A DNA stretch of 64,000 nucleotides from contig OY282558.1 in assembly GCA_958295665.1 (NCBI GenBank), positions 17,173,409-17,237,408 of the forward strand. The letters are read 5' to 3'. The notes under the pieces are model-generated. The model was given only the letters and a program-made list of their open reading frames with translations. It made no database searches and was not told where the DNA came from. The translations under genes and the position numbers were made by a program. Shown piece by piece: positions 23,831 to 36,524 of the stretch (position 1 is the stretch's first letter; each line of letters starts with the position of its first letter). The stretch is from Tipula vernalis. Its lineage: Eukaryota > Arthropoda > Insecta > Diptera > Tipulidae.

Positions 23831-26800
23831 AATTTTTATTTTTATTTTTATTTTAATTTTAATTTTAATTTTAAGTTTAAGTTTAAGTTTAAGTTTAAGT
23901 TTAAGTTTAAGTTTAAGTTTAAGTTTAAGTTTAAGTTTAAGTTTAAGTTTAAGTTTAAGTTTAAGTTTAAGTTTAAGTTTAAGTTTAAGTTTAAGTTTAA
24001 GTTTAAGTTTAAGTTTAAGTTTAAGTTTAAGTTTAAGTTTAAGTTTAAGTTTTAATTTAAGTTTAAGTTTAAGTTTAAGTTTAAGTTTAAGTTTAAGTTT
24101 AAGTTTAAGTTTAATTTTAAGTTTAATTTTAAGTTTAATTTTAAGTTTAAGTTTAAGTTTAAGTTTAAGTTTAAGTTTGGGTGGCGGTCCACTTGGACCA
24201 GGCATAGACACAAAAATGGTCCGTAGCCAAGTTAAAGTTTAAATTTAATCATAATTTTAATTTTAATTTTAATTTCAATTTCAAATTTAATTTTAATTTG
24301 AATTTGAATTTGAATTTGAATTTGAATTTGAATTTTAATTTGAATTTGAATTTGAATTTGAATTTGAATTTGAATTTGAATTTGAATTTGAATTTGAATT
24401 TGAATTTGAATTTGAATTTGAATTTGAATTTGAATTTGAATTTGAATTTGAATTTGAATTTGAATTTGAATTTGAATTTGAATTTGAATTTGAATTTTAA
24501 TTTTAATTTTAATTTTAATTTTAATTTTAATTTTAATTTTAATTTTAATTTTAATTTTAATTTTAATTTTAATTTTAATTTTAATTTTAATTTTAATTTT
24601 AATTTTAATTTTAATTTTAATTTTAATTTTAATTTTAATTTTAATTTTAATTTTAATTTTAATTTTAATTTTAATTTTAATTTTAATTTTAATTTTAATT
24701 TTAATTTTAATTTTAATTTTAATTTTAATTTTAATTTTAATTTTAATTTTAATTTTAATTTTAATTTTAATTTTAATTTTAATTTTAATTTTAATTTTAA
24801 TTTTAATTTTAATTTTAATTTTAATTTTAATTTTAATTTTAATTTTAATTTTAATTTTAATTTTAATTTTAATTTTAATTTTAATTTTAATTTTAATTTT
24901 AATTTTAATTTTAATTTTAATTTTAATTTTAATTTTAATTTTAATTTTAATTTTAATTTTAATTTTAATTTTAATTTTAATTTTAATTTTAATTTTAATT
25001 TTAATTTTAATTTTAATTTTAATTTTAATTTTAATTTTAATTTTAATTTTAATTTTAATTTTAATTTTAATTTTAATTTTAATTTTAATTTTAATTTTAA
25101 TTTTAATTTTAATTTTAATTTTAATTTTAATTTTAATTTTAATTTTAATTTTAATTTTAATTTTAATTTTAATTTTAATTTTAATTTTAATTTTAATTTT
25201 AATTTTAATTTTAATTTTAATTTTAATTTTAATTTTAATTTTAATTTTAATTTTAATTTTAATTTTAATTTTAATTTTAATTTTAATTTTAATTTTAATT
25301 TTAATTTTAATTTTAATTTTAATTTTAATTTTAATTTTAATTTTAATTTTAATTTTAATTTTAATTTTAATTTTAATTTTAATTTTAATTTTAATTTTAA
25401 TTTTAATTTTAATTTTAATTTTAATTTTAATTTTAATTTTAATTTTAATTTTAATTTTAATTTTAATTTTAATTTTAATTTTAATTTTAATTTTAATTTT
25501 AATTTTAATTTTAATTTTAATTTTAATTTTAATTTTAATTTTAATTTTAATTTTAATTTTAATTTTAATTTTAATTTTAATTTTAATTTTAATTTTAATT
25601 TTAATTTTAATTTTAATTTTAATTTTAATTTTAATTTTAATTTTAATTTTAATTTTAATTTTAATTTTAATTTTAATTTTAATTTTAATTTTAATTTTAA
25701 TTTTAATTTTAATTTTAATTTTAATTTTAATTTTAATTTTAATTTTAATTTTAATTTTAATTTTAATTTTAATTTTAATTTTAATTTTAATTTTAATTTT
25801 AATTTTAATTTTAATTTTAATTTTAATTTTAATTTTAATTTTAATTTTAATTTTAATTTTAATTTTAATTTTAATTTTAATTTTAATTTTAATTTTAATT
25901 TTAATTTTAATTTTAATTTTAATTTTAATTTTAATTTTAATTTTAATTTTAATTTTAATTTTAATTTTAATTTTAATTTTAATTTTAATTTTAATTTTAA
26001 TTTTAATTTTAATTTTAATTTTAATTTTAATTTTAATTTTAATTTTAATTTTAATTTTAATTTTAATTTTAATTTTAATTTTAATTTTAATTTTAATTTT
26101 AATTTTAATTTTAATTTTAATTTTAATTTTAATTTTAATTTTAATTTTAATTTTAATTTTAATTTTAATTTTAATTTTAATTTTAATTTTAATTTTAATT
26201 TTAATTTTAATTTTAATTTTAATTTTAATTTTAATTTTAATTTTAATTTTAATTTTAATTTTAATTTTAATTTTAATTTTAATTTTAATTTTAATTTTAA
26301 TTTTAATTTTAATTTTAATTTTAATTTTAATTTTAATTTTAATTTTAATTTTAATTTTAATTTTAATTTTAATTTTAATTTTAATTTTAATTTTAATTTT
26401 AATTTTAATTTTAATTTTAATTTTAATTTTAATTTTAATTTTAATTTTAATTTTAATTTTAATTTTAATTTTAATTTTAATTTTAATTTTAATTTTAATT
26501 TTAATTTTAATTTTAATTTTAATTTTAATTTTAATTTTAATTTTAATTTTAATTTTAATTTTAATTTTAATTTTAATTTTAATTTTAATTTTAATTTTAA
26601 TTTTAATTTTAATTTTAATTTTAATTTTAATTTTAATTTTAATTTTAATTTTAATTTTAATTTTAATTTTAATTTTAATTTTAATTTTAATTTTAATTTT
26701 AATTTTAATTTTAATTTTAATTTTAATTTTAATTTTAATTTTAATTTTAATTTTAATTTTAATTTTAATTTTAATTTTAATTTTAATTTTAATTTTAATT

Positions 26801-27133
26801 TTAATTTTAATTTTAATTTTAATTTTAATTTTAATTTTAATTTTAATTTTAATTTTAATTTTAATTTTAATTTTAATTTTAATTTTAATTTTAATTTTAA
26901 TTTTAATTTTAATTTTAATTTTAATTTTAATTTTAATTTTAATTTTAATTTTAATTTTAATTTTAATTTTAATTTTAATTTTAATTTTAATTTTAATTTT
27001 AATTTTAATTTTAATTTTAATTTTAATTTTAATTTTAATTTTAATTTTAATTTTAATTTTAATTTTAATTTTAATTTTAATTTTAATTTTAATTTTAATT
27101 TTAATTTTAATTTTTATTTTTATTATTATTTTT
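23831..27133. repeat. 3.3-kb hexanucleotide array with variant blocks
   Basis: Ordered blocks are TTTTTA units (23833-23850), TTTTAA, then GTTTAA (about 23872-24177, with a few TTTTAA interruptions), a unique island (24178-24235), mixed units, AATTTG (about 24297-24493), then an uninterrupted AATTTT block (about 24494-27109, roughly 436 copies without a visible change), ending in TTTTTA and TTATTA. Since six is a multiple of three, the array gives long artificial frames of alternating Asn-Phe, Lys-Leu or Lys-Phe; none is a gene. The array lies between genes B and C. Confidence 0.97.
24178..24235. other. Unique island inside the hexanucleotide array
   Basis: About 58 bp of ordinary-complexity sequence separating the GTTTAA block from the AATTTG block. 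It includes the dyad GGTCCACTTGGACC (5-bp arms GGTCC/GGACC with a short centre). Confidence 0.8.
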
Positions 27134-27876
27134 GTCGCAGAGCCTTGAATGAGGTATCGTTAGACAGTTCTTGATCTAGGGGAGGCTTTGAATGTTTAAA
27201 AATTTTATATGAATAGAATCATATATTTCCACTCGAATATTTGTGCTATTGTATATCATTATAAAAGTCTTGCCGAATCCAAGAAAGTATTATTTCTCAT
27301 ATTTTAGTAACCAAATATCCAAAACACCGTTATGTTGGCGTTGGTAGGTACCTATTTGGTCACTTTTCATAGTATCACTCACTATTAATCGAAAAAAAAA
27401 AATACCAATAAAGCCACGCCAACAACTTACTGCACAAAATTTTAGTAACTTTAACTACCCTGTAAAGTTGCATGTTTTTCACAAACATGTTTCTACAATA
27501 ACTGATAGAAATGTATACTGCAATTTAGTAATAATGCTACGAAGCCTCGGGTTTGGGAAGCTAAGCGGCCAGGAACAATGCTTTACAAATCTATGTAAGA
27601 ACTAATGAGCGAGATTTGTCATTTATTTATTGTACCGTCAGTGTTCATAATAATAGATTTACAAAATCCAAAGAATTTCCATCAAAATTCCTCCAATAAC
27701 AGATTGGTAGGAGCCGTTTTCTAGGCACCATATCGCACATATTATTTTTATATTTCCTAGAATACGTTCGTCATTAAATTTGTCAGATAAAATATTTGTT
27801 TTCGTAATTTATTTACATTTTGTTGGCGTTTCGTGATTAGTTAATTTGTAACAGTGTTGAAGCTCTCGTCATTAAT
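27134..27876. other. Intergenic DNA upstream of gene C
   Basis: No further gene or recognised repeat. AT-rich. Confidence 0.4.
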
Positions 27877-29228
27877 ATGATAATCCTAATCAGACCGTTA
27901 AAATTAGTATTTTTTTTAATTATTGTTTTTAAACTAGTTATTAACACAAAATGTAACTATTGCAATTTGATGAAAGTACCGGCTTGCGTAAATAAACCGC
28001 ATATTCTATGTAATGTGAGTTTTCGAATGAATACAATTTTAATAAAGTGATTATAACCCATTTATTTCTTGTAGCCTTTAAATAAGCACCATGAAATTAA
28101 CCGTACGACAATCAGTGCTATACTGCATCCTTTGAATGATGAGCGATCCAATTTGCAACGTTTTAAATTTATTTGTAATATAAATAATTTTATTTGGAAT
28201 ACAGAGTTTGAGAAAATGGCCGCTGAAATTTTTTATGAGTCATCTAATCAATTTTGTACGATAACTGAACATCACAAAAATATACAGAAGTTTCAAATAA
28301 CTATATCAAATCCATCAACAGTTGACGAATTTTATTCTGAAATAAAAAAATTGATTGGTTTTCAGATCAAAACTTTTAAAAATTTGCCTAATTTAGCCTG
28401 GGCCAGGAGTGCTTACTCAAACGAAATTGGATGTAGTTTGATTCCTGATGGAAAAGGTCACATTGTTTTAGTATGTATCATCGATGGAATCGCAATGAAG
28501 CATTTTGAACAGGGTTTCGGTTACGACCAGGAATGCAGTACTAGAAAACATCAATTTGACAATGTAAATTGTAACAACGAACGTGTAATACATCCCGATC
28601 ATTTTATATGCAAAATAAACGATCATATTGGAAATCTAATCCTATTACCGATGGATTATACAACAGTAAGATTTATTATGTACAAGTTCGAAGAGGATCA
28701 GCAAAATATTACTTGGAATTATGATTTACAGTACCTAGCTGAACGAGTTTTTGTACAAAATTTAACCGAAATCGAAAAATGTTTGACCCTAAGTATTTCA
28801 GCTAACGAATTTATCGAATTTATTTGTACTCAATCTATTTCATTTCAGATACATTTGCCAATGTCTCATCTTTCCATTTTACCGGAATCCAGTTCTTCAG
28901 CCAGCAAATAAGTAACATAGACAACATCTGGCAGCGACATGAAGCCGATGGCCAAATGGGTTGTGCATTATTTAATTTATTAATCAATGAAACATTAAAT
29001 TTACGGGTATACTGTCTAACTGGAATCGCGTATACACCACCTATGAATTCAAGTCTAACGGAAGATGAACTTCTAAGTTTTTTGACATTTATTAAATTTG
29101 ACAGATTCGATTTTCGATTAATCCAGATACTTTTGATTTTAACATATTTGAATATTTTGGCAATCCTCCTGTTTTTGTGCGTGCTACACGTGTTTGAACG
29201 AAATCGAATGTATGCATCTTATGATTAG
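27877..29228 (+). CDS. CAP-like two-domain membrane protein, paralogue C
   Basis: Exons 27877-28014, 28075-28792 and 28849-29228 give 411 aa. Introns are 60 bp (GTGAGT) and 56 bp (GTATTT donor, weaker), phases 0 and 1. If the second intron were retained, the frame stays open and ends at 28911, giving a truncated form without the second half and the anchor. The signal peptide covers about 1-25, followed by the box Y-C-N-L-M-K-V-P-A-C and H-I-L-C. The first CAP-like domain has N-F-I-W-N-T-E-F-E-K-M-A and L-A-W-A-R-S-A-Y-S-N-E-I-G-C (to residue 166), with Cys at 180 and 200. The second half has I-T-W-N-Y-D-L-Q-Y-L-A-E-R, Q-M-G-C (321-324) and V-Y-C (339-341). The transmembrane helix is at about 375-399. 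It is the most divergent intact copy. Role unknown. Confidence 0.77.
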
Positions 29229-31378
29229 CAACGATTGAGCACATTCTAATTTACGCGAAAAAATATATATTCAACTAGATTTGTGTTTTATTTTCCTCCG
29301 TCACTGTCATCTCATATAGTTTTAGATCACACAAATGTCTCAGAAACGTATTTTATGTCGCTGTTGCTGAACTAATTAACACTGGTTTTTGTATTGTTTG
29401 TGACGAATGTTTCATGTGGATGTATGTGGATTAAACAATCAATAAGTCGGCCGAAATCTTTGTTTCTATTTACCAAGATGAAAAATACTGGCTTTTCATT
29501 AAAAAATTTGCCAACAAAACCGCTAGATAAAATCTAATTTTACATCGTGTCTAATTCTAACGTCATCATATTGGACTTGTATCCGCCTTAGTCTGAGGCT
29601 CTCATAATTCCTTGTCTAGTCTTGCAACTAACTCTTTAATTATGCTTCGGGCCTCTAAGAGGGTGTGTTTATCAACTGGCTGCGGTTGAAAAGTCCAGAA
29701 CCACCTCTATGTGAATCATCCGATCAGGGGCCGAAACTATTAGACGGTCAGCTTCTAAATATACCTTTTTATGTTATTAAAAGCAAAACTTTGTCATGCT
29801 GACACATTCTATTCCTTTATTTATACTTTTGCTAACCAATTTACAATATTAAACCACCCATATCACCAAAGGTTTCGAGTTACAATGCGGGAGAGAGATT
29901 AGATTGTTCCCTTTCTTTTTTGGCTGTCAGGGAATGCTAGGTGGAGTTGGTGGGCGGATTCGTTTAACTACGTCCTATTCAAACAAAAATCTTTCTAAAC
30001 AAGTAACTCGTTATGCTTCACAACAACAGATTCATTTTCTAATTCCATGCGAGTTATTTTCGTTCCTCAATGTTTAGTTCGTACACAATGTAGAATGCTA
30101 AATTATCAAAAAAGAATAGGAAACACGTGATATATAAATGGGTGGCAACATGTTATGTGATTTTGATCGATGAGTTATGTAAGGTAAAAAAAAATTGCTT
30201 CAACATCTTTTCGTTGTTGTTGTATTGGAATTTGTTTGTAGTATGGTGCGATACCAAACATAAGACCACATCAGATATTAATCAATTCATGTATTAACGC
30301 AAGAATGGTTTTAGGAAAAAAATTAAAAATAAAAATTCAAGTGGAAAAGAATAAAAATTAAAATTTATTTGTGAATATTAATGATGAAAAATCAATAAGG
30401 TATGGTACTGGTATATACAAAAAGTTGAGTTATTTTCCGAAACAAACAAACGGAGGAAAAATCCGTTCTACATATTTGCCTTATAATATTTGTTGTCATG
30501 TGTGTTTACTTCAGAGTGATCAAAATATGAAAATGCTTCTGCATCCCATTCCATCCCTCATGAAGGAACCAATTTTTTTGTTCTATGTACTTACGGCATA
30601 TTTGACTGAAATGCTTATATGCCAGCATACGTACAAATATATAAAATAAAAAAATATTTCATTTTGTTTACCAAAAATTCTTTCAATCTCTCGTATTATA
30701 TATGTATGTACATCTATAACCGAGGAAGATGTATTAACTGGCATACGTATTATTTACAGACGTTATATTACAAAAAAAAAAATCCTTACATCTTGATATG
30801 CGATGATAATGATGAATTAGGAAAAGAAAAAATTCCTTTTAAATAATTTATGATAAAAAAGAAATAAAATAATTTCCAACATGAAGTTTTCTTGATAAAT
30901 TGAAAATTCTTTTCTTAACCCTTTTTCTACTCTTAACATAATTTTCGCAATAATAATGAGTTAAAATTGATTAAAGAAAATCAAATATGTTTTTTTTGGT
31001 GATGGAAATTTAATTAAGTTTTTTTTTTGTTTCTCGTTCGTTTTCTAATCAAAACACACACACACACAACAAAATTTGGAAAAAATTGAAATTATTGATC
31101 TTACACAAAACTTTTTCATTTGTTGTTGGATTTTTTGTTTATTAATTAAAAAAAAAAAAATTTTAAGAATTTTATCAGCAGAAAATATAAAAATAAATTA
31201 AATAAACTTGAAAATAATTATTAGAAATATTTTGCGTGCTTTTAATAAAATGTTTGGTTTTTTAGAGGTTTGTAATAAAATATAAAGATGATTTGGAAGT
31301 GACTTCGAAATTTCCAAGTAAAACTTTAAACCCGTGTCTAAACAGGATCATTTAAAAAATATTTAAATAATTTATTAA
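29229..31378. other. AT-rich intergenic DNA downstream of gene C
   Basis: Low-complexity A/T stretches and a short (CA)n tract near 31056-31068. The open frames at 30371-30846 are A/T-driven and show no family motif. No gene recognised. Confidence 0.45.
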
Positions 31379-32273
31379 TTCAAGCATCTTATTACATTGT
31401 TCAAGACCAGGGACAGTTGGGGTTCAGTTCCATGTTGATTGGCAATTAATTTTACTGGGCTAAATTGTTTCTTAACATTTTTGGCAAATAAGTTGTTTTT
31501 TAAGGAAATAAATATTAAACCGCTAAGGTCGAGGAGCTTTACAAATAAAAAAATAATATGACGGTGACACCTAGTGTGTAATAGAATAAGTTAAATGAAT
31601 AGCTGAATGTTTTACTGTACTAAATGGAATTTTCCGTGATAAAAAAGTTTTAAATGTTTCTACACTATTAGTACTGGAAGAGTCATGAACTTTCGAGAGC
31701 GATAGTATAAAGATTAGAAGAAATTAAAAAGTGTTTTAGTGTAAAATAAAAAATAAAAGTGATTAGTAAAAATTCACAAAATCACTTTATGTAAATTATT
31801 CTCAAATTTTAATGATATCTTTTACATTTTATTTTACACTAAAACACTTTTTAATCACTTTTTAATTCCTTTTAATCTTTATACTATCGCTTACCAAATA
31901 TTACTAATAATCTTACAAGTTTACTCTATCGCGTTCCAAATTCTACTAATCCAATTCGATCTTGTTCGCCTTTTATATACATAAACCAAACTTCTCGAAA
32001 GTTCATGACTTTTCCAGTACTAATAGTGTAGAAACATTTAGAACTGTTTTATCATGGAAAATTCCATTTAGTACCGTAAAACATTTAGCTATTCATTTAA
32101 CTTGTTCTATTACACACTAGGTGTCACCGTCACACTACCTCTAACCTACGCCTGTTCATCCCGAACAGGACCCAAATCACCTCCTCTGTACAGGTCCAAA
32201 CCTGTCTAAGACACCACCTTCGATTTACCTCCTTGTCCTTTCTTAGTCCTGTAGGGTGCCGTTCATATAGGTT
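31379..32273 (+). mobile_element. Non-autonomous foldback element, copy 1
   Basis: A second, shorter copy lies inverted at 56043-56604, which defines the ends (GAATTCAAGCATCTTATTAC type on one side, GTAGGGTGCCGT on the other). Inside, arms 31561-31757 and 31826-32132 are inverted repeats sharing GGTGACACCTAGTGTGTAAT, TTCTACACTATTAGTACTGG and TTTTAGTGTAAAATAAA type strings, so the DNA can fold into a long hairpin. It contains no coding frame and is therefore probably mobilised in trans. Confidence 0.75.
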
Positions 32274-33229
32274 GCAGTTTCGTCGATAAATCCCCCTTCT
32301 TTTGTTGCGAGTTGTAATGTCACACCAATTGCCTTTCGGATAAGGTTCGGGAGCCTGATTGATATTATATTAGCCAAATGATGGGGTTTGTTTAGAATGA
32401 ATGGTGTTTTGCACAAAAAACTCAAATATTGACATTTTTATCATAAAATCACACATCAGCAAAAATGTTGGAAAATATCCCAATTTCAAAGGCCTTCTAC
32501 GGATGCTTTGCTGCTAGCTAATTCTATTAGGATATGATCAATTTTAATTCATCAATATTTTTCGTGTGAAAAGAACTAAATTCATAGTAACATCTGTACA
32601 GAACCTCCAGGTCCCGGAAACCGTTTCATTGTAAAATTTGGATTTGGCACAATATTTGTGCCAAAGGATGTTTCTGAGTACAAATTAAAGCAGTGTAACA
32701 TTCCGTTGTATTAGCGTACGATCAAAACTTACCGTGTGGAGTGACGAATTACTGGTACCTGCGGAGAAACTGAATAAGTGAACGGGTGTCATGTCGTCAT
32801 CCTTAAATGTCTCTGGAGCAAATGTCCGTTATTGCAGAATCTATGATTAGTGAAAACGTATACTCGATCATCGGCGGAGGAGCCATTCTTACAAAAGTAG
32901 ACCAGGTCGATCAAATAATCGATTACCATTTGGTTATGGAAATTACCGAAGAAGTTAAGCACCACATATAGGAATATAAGCTAAGCACATTTTTGAAAGA
33001 AGAGAAGGGTGACCTAACAAGTGCCAAGAAATAAAAGTTGCTACAAAGAATCAGAAAAACAAAAGTATGAGGTTTAAAGTTGGCTCTTGGGACTGATAAT
33101 TCTGCTAGCTCAAAAAAGAAGTAAAGACGTCGTGCTTAGCCCTGTAGAGTAGTCCGAGAAAAAAGGAACGAATAAAGGAGGAGGAAAAGCAGATTATAAT
33201 ATCTTAAGAAAATGCGAAAAAATATCTTC
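32274..33229. other. Intergenic DNA with no clear gene
   Basis: Higher GC than the AT-rich deserts. Short frames on both strands are interrupted. A lysine-rich stretch read on the plus strand near 33020-33130 could be gag-derived, but this is not supported well enough to call. Confidence 0.35.
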
Positions 33230-33420
33230 GTCATCAAAACTGTTTGCATCTATTCGTATTATGGTACGTGCTTCTCATAAGTAAACGGCCTTAAGCAAAC
33301 GAAGAAGAAAGGTTTGTCAAGACTCCAGTAAGAAACCATGTCGAAAGTACTTCAAACATGGTTGTACGATCAAGAAGTGCTTGCCATCAGGCAACACCAT
33401 TTTGGGTAACACTGTATGTC
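33230..33420 (+). pseudogene. Possible BEL gag zinc-knuckle relic
   Basis: A plus-strand frame near 33340-33400 reads C-R-K-Y-F-K-H-G-C-T-I-K-K-C-L-P-S-G-N. This is spaced like a retroelement CCHC knuckle (C-x2-C-x4-H-x4-C), with the second Cys now Tyr and the His now Cys. Stops surround it. It may be the gag side of the BEL-4 relic whose protease and RT lie at 36740-38060, on the other side of gene D. Confidence 0.3.
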
Positions 33421-34595
33421 AAGAATAATGGTATTAATTCAGCGAGTGAACTGTCCTTTGAGGTACCAAACTACCGATTGTTATTGATGCTGGGCTATTT
33501 GAGAAACCGATTACTTTATGAGATATAGGAGCGTGTTGTGCGATGGTTTGGTGCGGCTAAAGTTCCTGGATGATTTATTCTTGATGCGAATGTAGATGAT
33601 GTCTCCACTATAATCACCTTTCTAAGACCTGGGGCTGGACCCAATAGAACCTTAACCTGGTCATGCTGATAAAACAAGAGATGCCAACCGTTTTCTCCTT
33701 GATGGTCGGTACAGAGGAGGTTTCTTATATTCGGTAGACTAGTGGCCAACGTAGATGTTCGACGTTCTAACAACTGAAAGCTCTTCAGGTATTGTAAGTG
33801 TCAGCCGTACGTACATCTTTGCCGTACGATTTTGGCTACATGAAGAAATAATGAGCGTAAAAACTATAGACTCAGGGACGCAATATAGTGACAGTTACAT
33901 GCATTTATCTTAAAGTTCCGATGCAGTAGTTCTGGTTGTTGCTAAAGTAATTCCGATTGATCTACTGGCTCTACAGCGGTGCGAAATCTTCCGTTTTGAG
34001 TGGCGAACATGGAAGAGAGAATGTGCAACTTTTTAGCTTTAGTGCCCTGGGAAAGGGGGAGGGGGGGGGGAAGAAAGCACAAGCTGATGGATGGCATGAT
34101 TAATCAGGCATTTCTGCCCCAGGGTGCCGATGGAAAAATAGATTTTTGTCTAAATCTGTTTCTGACAGGCTTTGCAACCTTTCTCCTTAAAATGGCCAAA
34201 TTGAGTTCTCCTTAGTACCAATCCTGCCTGGACAAGAAAGATGATGTATCTTTAAAGACGGACACACTCTTGCGGAAATGAATTTATTATGGAAATTTGG
34301 TGGCTCACTTTACAATGGGAAAAGTTCTAGCAGGGAGACCGTCGGGTAGCAATACGGAATAGTCCAAACTAATATGTTTGGTGATTTTTTAGTGAGCAAA
34401 ACTCTCACACACTCGGGCGGGATCACTAATATTACTTACGGATTATATGTTAATGTTTACTGTCTAATGCTGATAATATTTTTATTCGTCAAAACTACTT
34501 GCTTATATCTATGTACCAGCTTGATTAGTTGATCCGGGAAATCTATTATTCGACTGGTGATCTGCACTTAATATTGTCGATCGAATTATAACATT
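33421..34595. other. Decayed or unrecognised sequence
   Basis: Interrupted frames on both strands (33516-33773 minus, 34000-34215 plus) show no family motif. There is a G-run at about 34051-34070. Its position suggests retroelement debris, but I cannot assign it. Confidence 0.3.
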
Positions 34596-34770
34596 AACTA
34601 GCGGAATTTATGATGGTTTGAAGGTAAGGCAGTATGATGGTATGATGGTGTGATGGTATAATGATAAGATGGTACGATGGCTTGTTGACATGATGGAATA
34701 ATATTATCGGTGGTATAATGTTATGATGGTTTGATGGTTTAGTGAAATGGAATGATTGTTTAAATGTATG
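34596..34770. repeat. Degenerate ATGATGGT-type minisatellite
   Basis: Short units such as TATGATGG, TGTGATGG, TAAGATGG, TACGATGG and TTTGATGG recur over about 170 bp with substitutions. Non-coding. Confidence 0.65.
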
Positions 34771-35208
34771 ACGGTACGGCCAATTGACTGGGAAGTTGAG
34801 CTGAAGATTTAATTAAGAGTTTCAATTAGTAGTTAATTTTCAGGCTTGAAGTTCTGGTCACCTCATGAGGTTTAAGCCCTTTATTTTTTCAAATTAATTT
34901 TTCGATTAAACATGCCTGCAGGCAGTGAAAAATGTGTACGGGAGTTAAGTAGTGATATTTTAATGATGTCACCGAAATTGATTATTGTGCCATAATTTAT
35001 GTAACGCTACTTTTCACTAAATCCAAATATTTTAAATTCCTGAGTATAAACATGTTACTTTTATATACATTCACGTCCTACTTATTCACATTCCACTTAT
35101 AAACGGTGACACATCAGAAATTCAACCGGATCCCTCAGTAATTTCTTTCACCATTCAAAACCATTCTGTTAACTCAAATAACTGTTAAAAACTTTGATCA
35201 GCACTTAT
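34771..35208. other. 3' flank of gene D
   Basis: No gene seen. A 16-bp string (ACGGTGACACATCAGA, 35103-35118) is identical to one at the end of the BEL-1 LTR. No further similarity was seen around it. Confidence 0.4.
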
Positions 35209-36524
35209 CTAATTCAAATACAAATTAAATAACCGTTTTAATTCATAGACTTTTAGGCAGTACATTAAAAGTATTGCAGCAGTTACACATAAGTACGTTA
35301 AAACCAACAGGGTGTAGATCAACCAATGATCTGATCGGCTGAATCCAATATGGTAAAAAAAATCATCAAAAAAATGTAACTGTAAATTATTTTCATTTAA
35401 ACAATATAAATTAAAATATGTTGTGCCATTAACTTCAGTGGTAAATAATGCACAACCAATTCCACTTTTAACAGCTTTCGATTTCCAAACACTGTCAATA
35501 TTACTTATTTGTTCGCGGAAATATTGGGTCCCGTTTAAGCGGAAAGCTAAGATATTTGGATACAGACCTGAAATAATAAATAAACCGTCATAATAATATC
35601 ATAAAACTAACGAGCCAATTAGCTTACGTGCTAAACATTTATCATTCTCTCTTAAACTTTTCGTCACTATACGTTCGGCAATTTGTTGTAAATCATAATT
35701 CCAAACAACCTTTTGTTTACCCTGTTCAAGTTTGTGTATAATATATTTGGCCGATGTCAAATCTCTTGGCAACAGAATTGCATCTACGGGAACATCATGC
35801 TCATTGCATATAAAATGATCGGTACACGATAAATCCTTACTGTAACATGTTTTATCATTGTATGAACAATTTGTTAAATCATGATCATTCTCGTAAATAT
35901 AACTTTGATTAGCGTAATTCAATTCTACTCCATTTATCAGGCACAATAAACGTTTACCATTTGATTTTGAACACCCAATTTGGTTCGTATAAGCACTAGC
36001 CATCCAAGATAATTCAGGTGTTATAGAGTTCACCAGGTCTTCTAATAATTCGGTTATTTTGTTGTCCATTAAAAGAATTTTATGATCGAAATAATGTGTA
36101 AACTGCAAAAGAGTTTTCTGATTAAATGTGACTGTACAGTAATCAGTTGTGAAATTCTTTATAATCAAATAAAGCATTTCTCGTGCCATTTCGGCAAACT
36201 CATTATTCCACGTGAAATCTTGCAAATTACAAATAAATTTAAATCGCCGTAAATCATTTCGATACTTGTTCAATGGTCCTAATACAGCTTGAATTGTTTC
36301 TTTAGTCGTGGGTTGGTGATTTGAAATTTTCTTTGGCTAAATAGAAAAATGGTAAATTTACGTTGCTAAGCCATTCGAATAAAATAAGAATTTTCACTTA
36401 CCGTGCACATTAAATGGGTTTTATTTAAGCAGCTCGGTGTATCCGACAATTGGCAATATTCTAATTCACATTTAGAACAAATAAACTGAATACTAATTAT
36501 AACAACAAATAGTAAAATTTGCAT
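35209..36524 (-). CDS. CAP-like two-domain membrane protein, paralogue D
   Basis: Exons 36402-36524, 35628-36336 and 35209-35567 give 396 aa. Introns are 65 bp (GTAAGT) and 60 bp (GTAAGC), phases 0 and 1. The signal peptide covers about 1-17, and the box Y-C-Q-L...C...H-L-M-C ends exon 1. The first CAP-like domain has L-N-K-Y-R-N-D-L-R-R, F-T-W-N-N-E-F-A-E-M-A and L-S-W-M-A-S-A-Y-T-N-Q-I-G-C. The second half has V-V-W-N-Y-D-L-Q-Q-I-A-E-R, S-G-I-G-C-A (312-317) and L-Y-C-L (331-334). The transmembrane helix is at about 359-382, with a tail E-L-K-R. The third exon is open from acceptor to the TAG at 35209-35211. D is closest to pseudogene E, its neighbour on the same strand. It lies between two retroelement relics. 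Role unknown. Confidence 0.77.

Noticed and set aside
23765..24211. Lys-Leu and Lys-Phe repeat frames on both strands
   Set aside because: Same cause: the GTTTAA block read in two directions.
23831..27133. Telomere-like array
   Set aside because: TTTTAA, GTTTAA and AATTTG units do not match the insect TTAGG repeat, and the array is internal with genes on both sides.
24298..27174. 958-codon open frame of alternating Asn-Phe
   Set aside because: It is the translation of a hexanucleotide array; period 6 can never create a stop in this frame.
30371..30846. Plus-strand frames of 92 and 75 codons
   Set aside because: They are A/T-driven, overlap each other in different frames and show no family features.
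33516..33773. 85-codon minus-strand frame
   Set aside because: No recognisable domain, and it lies within decayed sequence.
35103..35118. 16-bp identity with the end of the BEL-1 LTR (12783-12798)
   Set aside because: No similarity continues on either side, so a second LTR copy is not supported.
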